Assembly (NCBI GenBank): GCA_016801885.1
Contig: CM028901.1
Location: 7,931,283-7,995,282, forward strand
From: Toxotes chatareus
Taxonomy: Eukaryota > Chordata > Actinopteri > Toxotidae
Direction: 5' to 3'
Length of the DNA stretch: 64,000 bases
Made by a program: the position numbers and the translations under genes. Under the pieces are notes generated by a model that worked only from the letters and a program-made list of their open reading frames with translations, was not told the DNA's origin and did not search any database. Numbering within the stretch: position 1 is the first letter of the stretch; every line of letters begins with the position of its first letter. Below, in pieces: positions 49,601-60,425 of this stretch.

Positions 49601-50892
49601 GCTTTGCACTCCCTCAACACAGACGGTCCTCCGGGAGCCAGAGGTTCCTCCTTCCCAGCTTCTCTGCTGGATCCTCCTCGCCCCCCAAACAGGACAGACT
49701 CCACCTCCCAGCCTCCCATGACAAACTCCCTCCCCCTCCCTCCCCCACCTCCCTCTCTCAGTGCCGAGCTGCTAGAGCTGGGAGACAGCCTTATGAAACT
49801 GGGGAACATAACCACTCCGTACGACCTGGATGCACACACCCAGGAGCAGCTGTGCTCACACCATACGTACAACCCCAGTGCTCTCCCTGCTCCCTACACC
49901 ACTGAACCTGCTTACAGCAACTGCAGCCATAGACAAGACCAGAATGCACTGACAGCTCCGCCGTATGTGCTCGACCATATCACCATCACAGATCCACGCT
50001 ATGACTGCAAAGAGCAGAGTTACTGCCACTCCAGTGCTTATTTGGCTGAGGCTGAACACACTGCCTCCTGCGCACTAGAACGCACCCGAACCCCTCCCAA
50101 AACCCCGGCCCTGCTAGTACATATAACCGAGAACACGCAGCCACGTACGACGGCACCCCAAAACCAGACAGCTCTTACAACCCCTGTCCAGAACACAGTA
50201 GCTCTTACACTCAGGAGCGTCCTGCCGCCTACGCTCTCGAACGCCCACCCAAAACAGACCCCCAGCCCCCTGCCCAGTTGTGCCTCCCGTCTCCAGAACT
50301 CGAGCCGGAGCTGCTGCTTTCGCCAGTGATCCCACCAGGGGGCCCTTTCACCCCTAGCGACCCTCAGAGTCTCGAGGCCCTGGATCCCACAGCCAGTGCC
50401 CAGCTGCTGGACAACATCATGGCCTGGTTTAACAACAACATCAACCCGCAGAACAACCCCCAGAGCCTGGCCCTCATCCCCTCCCCGCCCACCACAGAAA
50501 CCGACTCCTCCCCGGACACACACACTGAGACTGAGTCAGAGAGCCAGACCTCCAGGGGCGTGACCCCCGCCCCGCTCTGGCAGCCCCTGGAGGGCGAGCC
50601 AGAAGGGTCGGCAAGCCCCCGTTTAGGTGCTGCCGTTGTGGAGGGCCCGAAGACGTCGAGGCCCAGTACTCTGGAGCTGGAAAACAGAGAGGCTGGCGAG
50701 GTGGGTGTGGAGGCCGGGTGTGTGGCAGACCTGTCGCTGGACGAAGCGCACACACACCCGTGCTCACACACCCAACGTGGAAACAGTCCCGCACACACTG
50801 CCCCGGCCACAGAGAGAGACTTAGACCTCGTTCTTCAGCTAGAGGTGGACCAATCACCAGAGGAGTGGGTGGAGCAAGTACACCTGGTGTGA
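37698..50892 (+). CDS. ankib1: Ankyrin repeat and IBR domain-containing protein 1, RBR E3 ubiquitin ligase
   Basis: Coding exons: 37698-37885, 40799-40970, 41125-41256, 42024-42215, 43179-43296, 43440-43660, 44617-44705, 44818-44962, 45203-45363, 45828-45916, 46218-46348, 46483-46617, 46773-46859, 46991-47057, 47339-47484, 48170-48348, 48506-48557, 48947-49070 and 49389-50892. The start MGNTATKFRKAL and end EEWVEQVHLV match ANKIB1. Order: N-terminal glycine (possible myristoylation), ankyrin repeats at about 45-175, UBA-like segment, RING1 from C342, IBR, RING2 with the HECT-like catalytic Cys at about residue 539 in NEGCNHMQC, Ariadne-like helical domain, and a UIM (DPNILLAIQLSLQDS, about 829-843). 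RBR ligases take ubiquitin on the catalytic Cys from an E2. In the last exon the frame holding the UIM and the frame holding the conserved tail differ by one base: one nucleotide appears lost between about 50056 and 50329, probably near 50090-50105. Corrected length would be about 1310 aa. Fish have ankib1a/b; which copy is unknown. Confidence 0.92.
37886..40798 (+). other. ankib1 intron 2
   Basis: Long intron bounded by GTAAAT and ttgtgtag. It contains a compound (GT)n(GC)n microsatellite at about 40435-40463 and a pyrimidine-rich end. No other gene or RNA is recognised. Confidence 0.7.
40435..40463. repeat. (GT)n(GC)n microsatellite
   Basis: A GT run passes into alternating GC, a sequence type able to form Z-DNA. 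Directly visible. Confidence 0.9.
41257..44616 (+). other. Introns 4-7 of ankib1 (non-coding parts)
   Basis: The introns between exons 41125-41256, 42024-42215, 43179-43296, 43440-43660 and 44617 onward are strongly pyrimidine-rich on the coding strand, especially 41600-42020 and 42900-43170. The long frames in those stretches are low-complexity artefacts. No other feature was found in intron 5 (42216-43178) or intron 7 (43661-44616). Confidence 0.6.
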
Positions 50893-53447
50893 CGGAGCAG
50901 AGAAAGAGTGATGAAAGTGAAAGAGGAAAGAAAATCAAAGGCAGGAAAACTAGAGTGACGCACTAATGGAAAAATCTAAGATATAAAGATGTAGGTCTTT
51001 GGGGGTTGAGTGTTTACTGTAATGTATTATACTGTATCTAGAGAGGACATAAAGCCCTGCAGACTTTGTCCAGTAAAGATGATGTCATACTCAGTTTGAT
51101 TATTATTATTTTTAAGTGCTTTTGTCTGCTGTAAAAGAAACAGACAAACTATTCTTTGAAAACAAATGAGTGTTTAAAACCGAGTTCATCAATGGAAAGC
51201 TACTGATATCATCGTAAAGCATAAAATCCTGCACGTTTTTGTTTTTTTATTTTATTTATTCCCTGCCTCCCGTGTTTGTCTTCTCAGTTTATTCAGGGTG
51301 AAGTTTTGGTGCTCCTGAAAACCAAACTTGCCTCATACACCCACACTTTATTAATGCTCTGACCCAACCACGAGCCTGTTCAAAGCTCCGAGAGCCAAAT
51401 ATACGACGATAACTGTAACCTCGGAGCTTGTTAGCGTACTGTACAATCAGAGGGCCTAATTCAGATTTTTGGACCTTCATGCACACTGTGCCTGCTTCGT
51501 TAAGAGAGCCAACACACTACTGATCTTTCCTTTCAGTCGGCTGGAAAGAACCACGATAGACCCGTCTGCTAAGTGAACGTCATTAGTACGACGTTCCTAT
51601 CTGGATCTAGTGACGGTAACGATTCTTTTTTTTAATACTCAGATAATCACACAAGATAAATTGTCCCTCTGCACAGAGAGGTCAGAGGTCAGTCTCAGCT
51701 ACAGAACAGCGGTAGGAATTCAGTGTCTTACTCAAGGGCACTTCAGCATCATGGGTGCTTTGTTTTCAGGGGTGATTGAGCCCTTTATTTTTCCTGCTCA
51801 CTGCACCATCCCGCTACTCATTCCATGTACTTTTCTGTCTTTATCGGAGGTGAGCTTCTGACCGCAAGTTTTATGAACATTGCAGTATTTTACAGTTGCT
51901 TTGGCTCAGTTTTCAATGTGCAAAGCGCTTGACTCAAAACACTGAACATATGCAATGAAAACATCTCTATTAAATGAGCTAATTAAGTATTTCAGCACAT
52001 CACAGTTTTATATATGTTCATCACTGAATTTTAATAAGTGTTGCATTATAAAATAAAATTGACATTATCAAATAATGTTGTTAAACAGTGACTACTTCTG
52101 GACTATGTTCATTTCCTCAACATTATATGAATTTTGACATATATGGCAAATGTGTCATTTATGTGGAACTCAGTATTTGAAGTGACAGAGTAAGAATGAC
52201 TTTTAAAAACTTTTTTTTATTAATTAAACATCTGTTTTATTTTTAATATCGTTAAAGGAGTCTACTGTCTATAAACGTTATAGACACAATAGTAAATTCT
52301 TTATTTATACAAATCACAATAATGATTTATGACTGTACTTTACTGCATTAGTTTACTTTTTCACCAAAATGTATGTATTTCATCATTTCACTTGTAAGTT
52401 CAGTCATCTAAAATCCAGTGAGGTTCTGTAATCCTGGAAACCAGAACATCAACCCACAGTGTTTTCAAGGGAAGAATGTATTAAGCCCATTTGCCTCTCT
52501 TCATTAAGGGTTTTTCCACATGGAATCTGAGCCAAAGCAGGTGAAAATAAAAATACTGTAAATGAAAGCATTTCTGAAACTTTTTTTAAACTTTTTTTTT
52601 TTTTTTTTTAAATAACTGCAGACTTTGCTGTTTTTATCATATCTATTCCACTACTGATGGCTAGTACAGTGTGCTGTTGATAGATGGGTTGGGTTTTTAC
52701 TGTAATTTATCCTTTTTAAATTTCTTTATTCATTTATTATAGAGATGAAATCTCTTCCAGTTGAGACCAGAGTTGCTGGGTCTGTGTGCCTTTTGTTTTT
52801 CGATTTTGTATTTGTTTATTTGTCGGTATTTATTAGTGTCATTACTTTTTAAACATGCTAAACAAGTTGCTAAGGAATCTAGTTAAGGGAGAACACACCA
52901 CTCTGGCTGTTGTCATCATACACTGAGGTTCTTGATGCACATTAGTATTGTTTGTCCTTTCAGCTCTGGTTTATTTCACTTGACCTTGTCCCCAGAGAAT
53001 ACATGCCCCATGTTTTGGCCACTTTACTTAATCAGAAACTGCTCTGAGGCTTTCCAAAGGAAGTCATTTTTCAATTATTCACAATCTATAGTTTCCACTA
53101 TAATTAACAACCACTTTATCTGGATGTTGCTCAAGTCTAGTCAGCCTTTGCTTTTGTTTTCAAATGTGATGTAGCACTCTTACTCCTGGGTTGTCATTCA
53201 GCCTTTATCTTAAAACTCTATTGCCCAACTTTAATGTTTACAAGAGAATTAAACACTGCCTTTTGTGCTGAGATATGGTTTGGTGCTTTGGGGAACTGGA
53301 ATGTTAATTATGGAGTGTTTTCATCCTACTTTGATGGCAAACCAGTGTAAAGAAACCTTGTCCAAGAGCAAATTCTGATTCTGTCAAAAAAAATTCCTCC
53401 CTTTACTTTTTATGAAAGCAGCCGGTTGCAGAGAATGTGACATGCAA

Positions 53448-53478
<31 letters not shown>

Positions 53479-54150
53479 CATCACTTATCACTGATGGTGT
53501 GAGATTGAAGCTTGTTTAAAGTGAAGTGGTGAAGTACTCCAAACTTGACTTTAGAGGAAGTGACAAAAACCCTAAAATAACACCTGTTCCTCTCTGTATT
53601 AAACATTAAACTGTGAAGGTGCTGGACAGGTCGTAGGTGCTGACGAAGACATTTCATAAAGCCTACTGAGACGTGAGGGCGGCTGGTGTCGTCTGTAATG
53701 TTTCAGACTTTGTTCAGTGAGGAATGGCTTGATCAGCAGGACTGCACACACTTCTTTTGGGCCGCATGGTGCAGCAGTGAAAGCACCGAGTCTGAGATCT
53801 TTTAATTTGCACAAGCATGCTGTTAATGCGTTGCACTAATCCAGTGCTGTCAGGCAAGATGTGGAGTGCCGCTTTTATTATTAATATTCCTTTTTTTTTT
53901 TTTTTTTGTTAATTTAAGAATTGGATTCATGGCATCAAAGGAATGGTCCTGTGCCACTTTGTAATCCATATATAATGTTTATATTTTAACAACCCCTCAG
54001 CCAAGCAACTTCACATTTAAAAAAAAAATGAAATTGCACTCTCATAGATTATACTTGATACATTCCCGGTCGGTCCATAAGAGAGGTTTGATGTGTGGCC
54101 AAAACTGTAAATGAAAGTGTCAGTGCAAAGTTTACTCTCAATAAAAAGAA
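50893..54150 (+). other. ankib1 3'UTR and downstream spacer
   Basis: No coding signal. An AATAAA at 54140-54145 is a good candidate for the distal end. A poly(A) run of about 27 bases lies near 53449-53475. A fragment near 51715-51760 (gtcttactcaagggcacttc) resembles a common fish repeat. How far the mRNA extends is inferred only. Confidence 0.4.
51700..51870. repeat. Possible relic of a common fish interspersed repeat
   Basis: The words cagtgtcttactcaagggca and cttcagcatcatggg resemble a frequent fish repeat that reads 'cttgctcaaggacacttcag'. Identification is from memory and boundaries are unclear. Confidence 0.35.
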
Positions 54151-54654
54151 CTGAAAGTGTGTCACTATGTGTAAGTGCTCTGTGACTTTAATTTCAAACG
54201 GTGCCTTCCTTGAAAATCTGCAAAAAGAAGAACAGCGTGTTTCTTCTTTCCCTGATCTGTATGATCACTATAGCATTGTATACTGTACATGTAGGACTTG
54301 TAAAAGCTGTGAGTCCACATGCCACTAACATGCCAAACATGATCAAGTAAATTAACTTAATGTTTTTTTTAATACATGAATATTCTGCAGCAATAGAACT
54401 TGTTTAAACACTATTGAGACATTGAACTTACTTTGACATTCAGAAACTATCACATTCATTGTGAATCAAACACAATTTTATTTAAATATTAAACTTTTGA
54501 TTGCTAATACTATCATCAAGTAACATCAAACTTTATTCATTCAGACTGTATTCCTGCTGTGGCTGCAGGACAGCTCTGCTAATGAAAAGGATATTGTAAC
54601 AACACCACAGTGGGAACATACTCAGTTGAAAACCTGTCCCTCCCTCCACCGACA

Positions 54655-54826
54655 GGCGGCGATGTGGTCACATGTGACGTCTCTTCTTCGACGTCTCGGT
54701 AACGTCCCGTAACGTCGCGTCACTTCGACTGCGACGTGAAGTGTACGACAGCGGCCTGTGTTCTCACTCGGACGCTGTAATTTTTTGTCTTCGGTGGAGG
54801 ATTTGTGCCCGCAGTCCGTCACCATC
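54655..54826 (+). promoter_or_regulatory. snrpd1 promoter with clustered ACGTC words
   Basis: Five ACGT cores (54677, 54691, 54702, 54712, 54734) lie within 61 bp, one of them TGACGT, a CREB/ATF half-site. A 12-bp perfect palindrome GTCACATGTGAC at 54667-54678 carries a CACATG E-box. The block is CpG-rich, lacks a TATA box and ends at the snrpd1 ATG (54827), fitting a housekeeping promoter. Confidence 0.55.
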
Positions 54827-57529
54827 ATGAAACTAGTCAGGTATGTGGACGATAAAAGATTAAATCTGTCGAGCGCTGTGATGAGAGACGGTGAAAATTA
54901 AGCGACGGCGCTGGATGGAGTTAGATGTTAAAGGAGAGGGTGATGAGGCGGGAAGCGAAATGAATGGAGGCTGGTCTGTGCTACAATGACCGGGCTCCAG
55001 GCTCTGAAACAACCTGACAGACACACATATGTGGCGTCTTTATTAATTTTATTGAACTGTTGGTTTAGCTGTTAAACCGCTCATGTATTACAGCCGTAAT
55101 GTTTGCTAACTAGCCAAAATTAGCGTATAAACACGGATGCTGAACTACCGATAGGCCCTGTCTCTCTTTAGCATTTCCACTCTTATAAGTTGAGCTAACT
55201 CAATCTTAACATGTTGCAACATGAATTTAAATTTTTTTTTGTCGTAGCCAGAAAGCTATTCGTGCATATAAAATGGAAGGCCCGCTTCACCGGAATGCCT
55301 TTGTTTTGGTACTGTAAGCTCCGTAGCTAGCAGCTAACACCGGCTAACTTCAGATGAAACTGTGCTTTATGAGATTGATGTTTTAAGTTTATTCCTTTGT
55401 TGTCCCTCAGTGGGGAAAATACTCTGCATTTTACCCGCACCAAGTGAACAAAAACGCACACGTGCTTACTGTTTGAACTCATTTCAAGGTTTTTGATGAA
55501 GCTCAGCCATGAGACGGTTACCATTGAACTGAAGAATGGCACCCAGGTCCATGGCACCATCACAGGTAAGAAGAGCCAGCTGGTGCAGTGTAAAGATTGT
55601 GCAGGTGGTCAGGCCAGCTTTATTAGGGGAGTGAGACAAACATAGTCCAGTTACTCTGCTGAGTCTTCAGCTTAAAACACTGTTAAATCCTTTTCCTGCG
55701 ATATGTATTGCGTTTTAATACCACAGAGCTCACACTTTAATTGTTCTCGTTTGTGTATTTCTGTGTTTGCTACACAGCTGAATGAGTAGTTGCTGGCGAC
55801 TTGTGTGCTTAGACATTAACATCATCGAACAGCAAAGTTGTGTTTAATAAAAGCTTAGTGAACACATGATCGGATTTTATATGCAAAATGGATGAGTTTT
55901 TGAAAACACTGGATTAGTGTGAATGCAAGAAACAGATGTGTTGTGAAACTGATGTGTAGCAAATTTATTTGGATATATTATTGCAGTTACTTCCCTTGTG
56001 GAGTAGATTGTGGGTCATCTGTGTTCATTCTCATCCCTCTTTTATGTCCGGTTAAGGTGTTGATGTTAGCATGAACACCCACCTAAAAGCGGTGAAAATG
56101 ACCCTGAAAAACAGGGAGCCCACTCAGCTGGAATCGCTTAGTATCCGTGGCAACAATATTCGCTACTTCATCCTGCCCGACAGCCTCCCGCTGGACACCT
56201 TGCTGGTGGACATCGAGCCTAAGATCAAGTCCAAGAAGAGGGAAGCAGGTGAGTGTGAAAGAGCCAACTAAAGTTGGGAAAACCAGGATGATTAGAGCAC
56301 ACCACGCTTTTTGTACTGTGGAGACTGTGTTGTCCCATCACATGTCTTGGAAGTTGAGTAATGTTGAAGCCTTTTTTTTGTGAGATTTTTGTTCACATTG
56401 TGATGTTTCTGAGAGATGTTGGAGTTGTCTCACCAAGATTATGCTGCACAGATGGAAGAGGTGAACAGTCTCATAAATTGTACACTTTTAAGTTTCAGAC
56501 TCAATAGGTTTCAAGTATCATAAATAAAAGAAAACGGAAGCTCTAGGTGGACTGAGACTTAATGATAAGCAGTGGAGGGAAAGTAAGAGAACGAAATTGG
56601 AGGAAAATATTTAGATATGTAAATTTTGCTTACCAGAGTTTTGTCAACACAAGAAGATCTACAATTAAGATAATTTTTACTCTTAAGCAAGTAAAGTGAT
56701 GTTCCCGGACTGATGATATCGTTAATGCATGAACAGCCACTAAATTTGGGTCCATTATTTAATATGTATGTCTGTTGTGGCACATGTATGTTGTGAGGGG
56801 GGAAGTTTATACTTGGCCTGTCATCAGCGTGAAGGTGGCACGAAATCTGAGCTAGAATTAGAACCTTTAAATTAACCATGCAGGAAAGTGTCCTACCTCT
56901 TCTTTTAGACTGAGCATAAATGTTGATATTTTGACTCCTGTAATGGCCGGTATGGCTTTGCTTATTCCCTAACATGGCTAAAGTGATGGATGTAGAAATT
57001 TCTTTGGAATTCTCTTTGGTTTTAAGAAGCACTGTCCAAAAGCAGGTGATCCAAAGTTGATGATTGAAATTTTAGGACAATGAATTTTGCATCACTGTTG
57101 GTTATTTATTTATTTATTTAACCAGGTAAATCCATTGAGAACCAATTCTCATTTGCAATGACGATCTGGACTGTTTAATCCTGTATTATTTTAAACTGAC
57201 ACTACAAGCAAAAAAACAATTCTTGTCATGAGATGTAGTTTTCCTTTAACCCTTAAAGACAATGTAAAACCTGCCTTCACCTCATTCATTATATGGAAAA
57301 AAAACAATCTCACTCTTTCTGCTAGGATTCTTGAGAAATTATAAGTTGTTATGGTCTAAATGTTAAATGATCCATGCCTTAGTTCAGCACTCAATATCCT
57401 TGTGAATGTCTCTGATGAATGTGCTGACTGTTGCTGGGGTGTCTCTTCTCAGTGGCTGGCCGGGGACGAGGCAGAGGACGAGGACGTGGCAGAGGAAGGG
57501 GACGAGGCCGGGGCGGGCCAAGGAGATGA
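54827..57529 (+). CDS. snrpd1: Small nuclear ribonucleoprotein Sm D1
   Basis: Four coding exons, 54827-54840, 55489-55565, 56057-56248 and 57453-57529, total 360 nt (119 aa), the exact length of vertebrate SmD1. The protein starts [20 protein letters not shown]. Sm1 lies in [20 protein letters not shown] and [10 protein letters not shown], and Sm2 in [14 protein letters not shown]. It ends in a Gly-Arg repeat tail (about residues 97-119), the substrate of PRMT5 symmetric dimethylation and the SMN-binding part (family knowledge). SmD1 pairs with SmD2 in the heptameric Sm ring on U1, U2, U4 and U5 snRNAs. The first coding exon is only 14 nt. Poly(A) signals are ATTAAA near 57658 and AATAAA at 57784-57789. 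Confidence 0.97.
57105..57175 (+). repeat. Interspersed repeat fragment in the last snrpd1 intron
   Basis: Tandem ATTT words followed by aaccaggtaaatccattgag and caattctcatttgcaatgac. This matches a short repeat common in fish genomes ('TTTAACCAGGTAAGTCCATTGAGA...'), as I recall it. Its class is not certain. Confidence 0.55.
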
Positions 57530-58530
57530 TCACCAGGCCGTATGTTTGCTTCTCACCACCCAGCTGTTTGTACAGGATTTTTCTTTTTTTTTTTTTCAGA
57601 TGAAAGGTTTTGAATTTCATTGTGTTTTTCTTTATTACAATTTTCCTTATTTTGTACATTAAAATGCTCCTTATGAAGAGGATACACTTGACTGTGTGTG
57701 TTTTTACAGCATTGTTGATTGGGCTATTTTGTTTTTCAGTGTGCCACATTGATTTCTTACATTATGTTTTCATCACATGACTTAATAAAGTGTCTTTGCA
57801 TGGAAATGTTTTCCCAAGTTCCCAAAATGCAACAGAAACTTGAAAAATTTCACTGTTAACTTAAGGAAACGTGACAATGGTTAAAATGGAAGAATAGAAA
57901 TGGAGTAGAAATTTTCAAAACTTCAAATGTGCATGGACTTACGTATGGTAATGTTATAAAAGAATGTGAATTCTGTTTAAAAAAAAAAAAAAAATTACAA
58001 AGTGATTATTTGAATCGTGTTGTTTATTTTTGTTCCAACCAATCAAGAGCACACAGTTTGACCAATCAACTGTCTGAAAATTGAGATCAGTTGATTAAAT
58101 GAGTGAAGCCTGGTGTGCTGCTGCTTGGTTGGAACAAAAACCTGCTGCCACATGACCCTTTGTGGAACAGGTTTGAGACCTCTGATCTAAACAGTGCTAA
58201 TTTCCCCTCTCCAACTCCAGCCTAGCCATATGTACCTGCAGCTGATATGAGAGACCCGCAACAAAGATCAGTTTTCTGTAAACACGTATCAGCGATGTGC
58301 TCCCGTAAAGATAGAACCATTTAGCTTAAGGAATGGCTCTGATTGCAATAGAGAAAACGGCATCCCAATTTTTCATTCAGAGAAGTTAGGTCTGTGTTTG
58401 CTGCAGACTTCCAGAAGAGGCTGCTAAAGAGCGGCATTTGAACCCGAAGTGAACAAAAACGACCCAGATTAATATTATAACGAACAGTCGTTGTGTTGTT
58501 TTTAATGTACAACCCTTTTGCGGTTCCTCA
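57530..58530. other. snrpd1 3'UTR and spacer before ggct
   Basis: Poly(A) signals near 57658 and 57784 end snrpd1. The remainder contains a fold-back repeat at 58027-58140 and no gene. Confidence 0.6.
58027..58200. repeat. Fold-back (MITE-like) repeat
   Basis: A perfect 16-bp inverted repeat, tttttgttccaaccaa (58027-58042) against ttggttggaacaaaaa (58125-58140), with an inner pair agcacac/gtgtgct, gives a 114-nt fold-back. The following sequence, cctgctgccacatgaccctt and gtttgagacctctg, is familiar as the tail of a widely dispersed vertebrate repeat. Family name not assigned. Confidence 0.65.
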
Positions 58531-58589
58531 GTCTGTGAATGTGTCAGTTAGAGTAAACAGCACAGGTTAATAAATGCTCCCAAAGAATA

Positions 58590-58814
58590 TCCGGTATTTG
58601 TTACTTTCAAAATAAGAGCACTGCCGCCTAGAGACTCCACACAATGGAGGTCGTACCCAGGCGGGCAGTCTCTACACCGGTGGCGCCGAAACGAAGGCAC
58701 GGCCTCCGTTTGGATACGGGTTTCAGCACACCGACGTCCCTGTAAACAGCTAATTTTAGCCGTGTTTTTATTTGTCGTCTTACCGAAAGGAAAGGCGAGA
58801 GGAAGTCTCAAAAG
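58590..58814 (+). promoter_or_regulatory. ggct promoter region
   Basis: CpG-rich block directly before the ggct ATG, without a TATA box, containing gtggcgccgaaacg and several CG words in otherwise AT-rich sequence. Function is inferred from position and composition. Confidence 0.4.
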
Positions 58815-60425
58815 ATGTGTGGTGTTGCTAGCGGCCGCTTCATGTATTTCGCTTTTGGGAGCAATTTGTTGAAGGAAAGACTGCAATTGGCAAACCCCTC
58901 TGCGATATTTTGCACTACTGGTCGACTGAAGGTAACTAATCGGTTTTGTAGAGACAGCTACAGTAAAACAGCTTTATTGTGTAGTTTTCCTTTTTAATCG
59001 ATATCGCGTTCATGTCGTTTGGAAATTACTACGAGCCCAAGTAGGGAGGAGCTACTCTTTTTGAAATGTTATTTCTTACCCTGAAAGCTTCCATAGATGT
59101 AGTGTCTGTAGCAAATGCAGCATAATATTTATTAATTATTCATAAATTGTGAAAATTGGCCTTCGTTTATCCAAACGCGTCCAAGACGAGATCGCAAATA
59201 ACGTTAACCCGACGGGAAGTAAACGCACCATGGGCAACCACACAATTTGCTAGCTTAATCGGGGAAGGTGTCACGGGGGGAAAGTTTGAAACCGTATAAT
59301 TATGTTTGTAGAATTATTACCCGTTTTTTTTTTCAGAGCTAAATGTCGCTACATGATGGTTACGGATAATTTCAGTCGGTTGACATGTGCCAGCTTTGAC
59401 TCGGGATATCTCAAATAGTCTGGGTACGTTAGCAACACGTATATTTTATGTCTCTGGTTTTTTGAAAATGCACTTCGGTGTGGCCCTGTGTGTAAACCAT
59501 TATTATTATTTATGATACTTGTCCATCTAAATCGCAAGAGTGTTATCTCCCCTTATAAACCGGCTGCTAAAAACAGGGCCTGCAAGTGACGAGGACCGAC
59601 CAACAGCAAAACAGGTCCTCTGGGGACACCAATGAAAACACAAACATAGCACCCCTCTGTACATCACAGTGGAATAAACGGCATTCTGTTTAAAATGTAC
59701 TCTTCACAGCCTTTTGTCTCATACCTCCGACCCTTATCACCACCATTCTGTGTGTGTGTGTGTTTGTGTTTGTGTGTGTGTTTACGCAGGACTACAAGCT
59801 GAACTTTGGCCTGTGGGAGAATCACGTGGACAACGCTTGGCACGGTGGAGTGGCCACCATTGAGTTTTGTCCAGGTGCAGAAGTGTGGGGGGTCATCTGG
59901 ACTCTGAGCAATGAAAACCTCACAAGCCTCGACAAGTGAGACACACACACACCATAACACAGCTGGTAATCAGTTCAATGGTTAACATTTGTCATTATAG
60001 CTGACGCTGCATGTTTTGTTCTTTCTGTGTCCTTAGCCAGGAAGGGGTGAGCCAGGGGGTGTACTCACCACTGGAGGTTTCAGTGGAGACTGACCAAGGG
60101 CCAGTGCTCTGCAGGACTTACCAGATGAACAATTTCCACGCCTGTCCTCCCTCTCCTCAGTACAAACAGGTGTGTGCACACAAAACACTGGTCCAAAGAC
60201 AACACACTGGACTTCAAAGCCAAGCTACACAATAAATGACACATTACAAATCAGCTGTTAACTTGTACAATACGTGTCTTTCTCTATTGTTCATGTCAGG
60301 TGGTGTGTTTGGGTGCAGAGCAGAACGGCCTACCAGAGGAGTACGTGAAGAGGCTGGAGGTCATTCAGACCAACAACTACAGTGGACCCTCAATACTCGA
60401 TCAAATTAGTACAGCTACAAAATAG
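58815..60425 (+). CDS. ggct: Gamma-glutamylcyclotransferase
   Basis: Four coding exons, 58815-58931, 59790-59935, 60037-60169 and 60300-60425, give 173 aa. It aligns along its length with human GGCT: FMYFAFGSNLLKERL (human FLYFAYGSNLLTERI), WHGGVATIEF, EVWGVIWTL, LTSLDNQEGV and PPSPQYKQVVCLGAEQNGLP. The glycine-rich FGSNL loop binds the gamma-glutamyl group. The catalytic Glu, human E98, corresponds to E90 in NQEGV. The enzyme turns gamma-glutamyl amino acids into 5-oxoproline plus the free amino acid in the cytosolic gamma-glutamyl cycle. The usual Tyr of YGSNL is Phe here, a mild change. The start is the first in-frame ATG, and the N-terminal extension is about eight residues shorter than in human. 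The exon 2 acceptor is preceded by a TG repeat instead of a normal pyrimidine tract. Confidence 0.95.
59746..59783 (+). repeat. (TG)n tract at the ggct exon 2 splice acceptor
   Basis: An almost pure TG/TTTG run ends six bases before the CAG of the acceptor at 59787-59789. TG-rich 3' splice sites are known binding places for TDP-43-type proteins; the effect here is inferred. Confidence 0.85.

Noticed and set aside
50117..50140. A 24-nt GT...AG segment that might be a tiny intron in ankib1
   Set aside because: Too short for a vertebrate intron and divisible by three, so it would not repair the frame.
49339..50938. Long frames on the minus strand across the last ankib1 exon
   Set aside because: They mirror the GC-rich coding exon on the plus strand; no homology and no splice context.
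53755..53800. tRNA-derived SINE head (gggccgcatggtgcagcagt)
   Set aside because: Only a loose resemblance to a common fish repeat start; no A/B box pair or tail could be confirmed.
58621..58640. CTCF-like word near ggct (ctgccgcctagag)
   Set aside because: Only about 11 of 14 consensus positions match, including a mismatch in the core.
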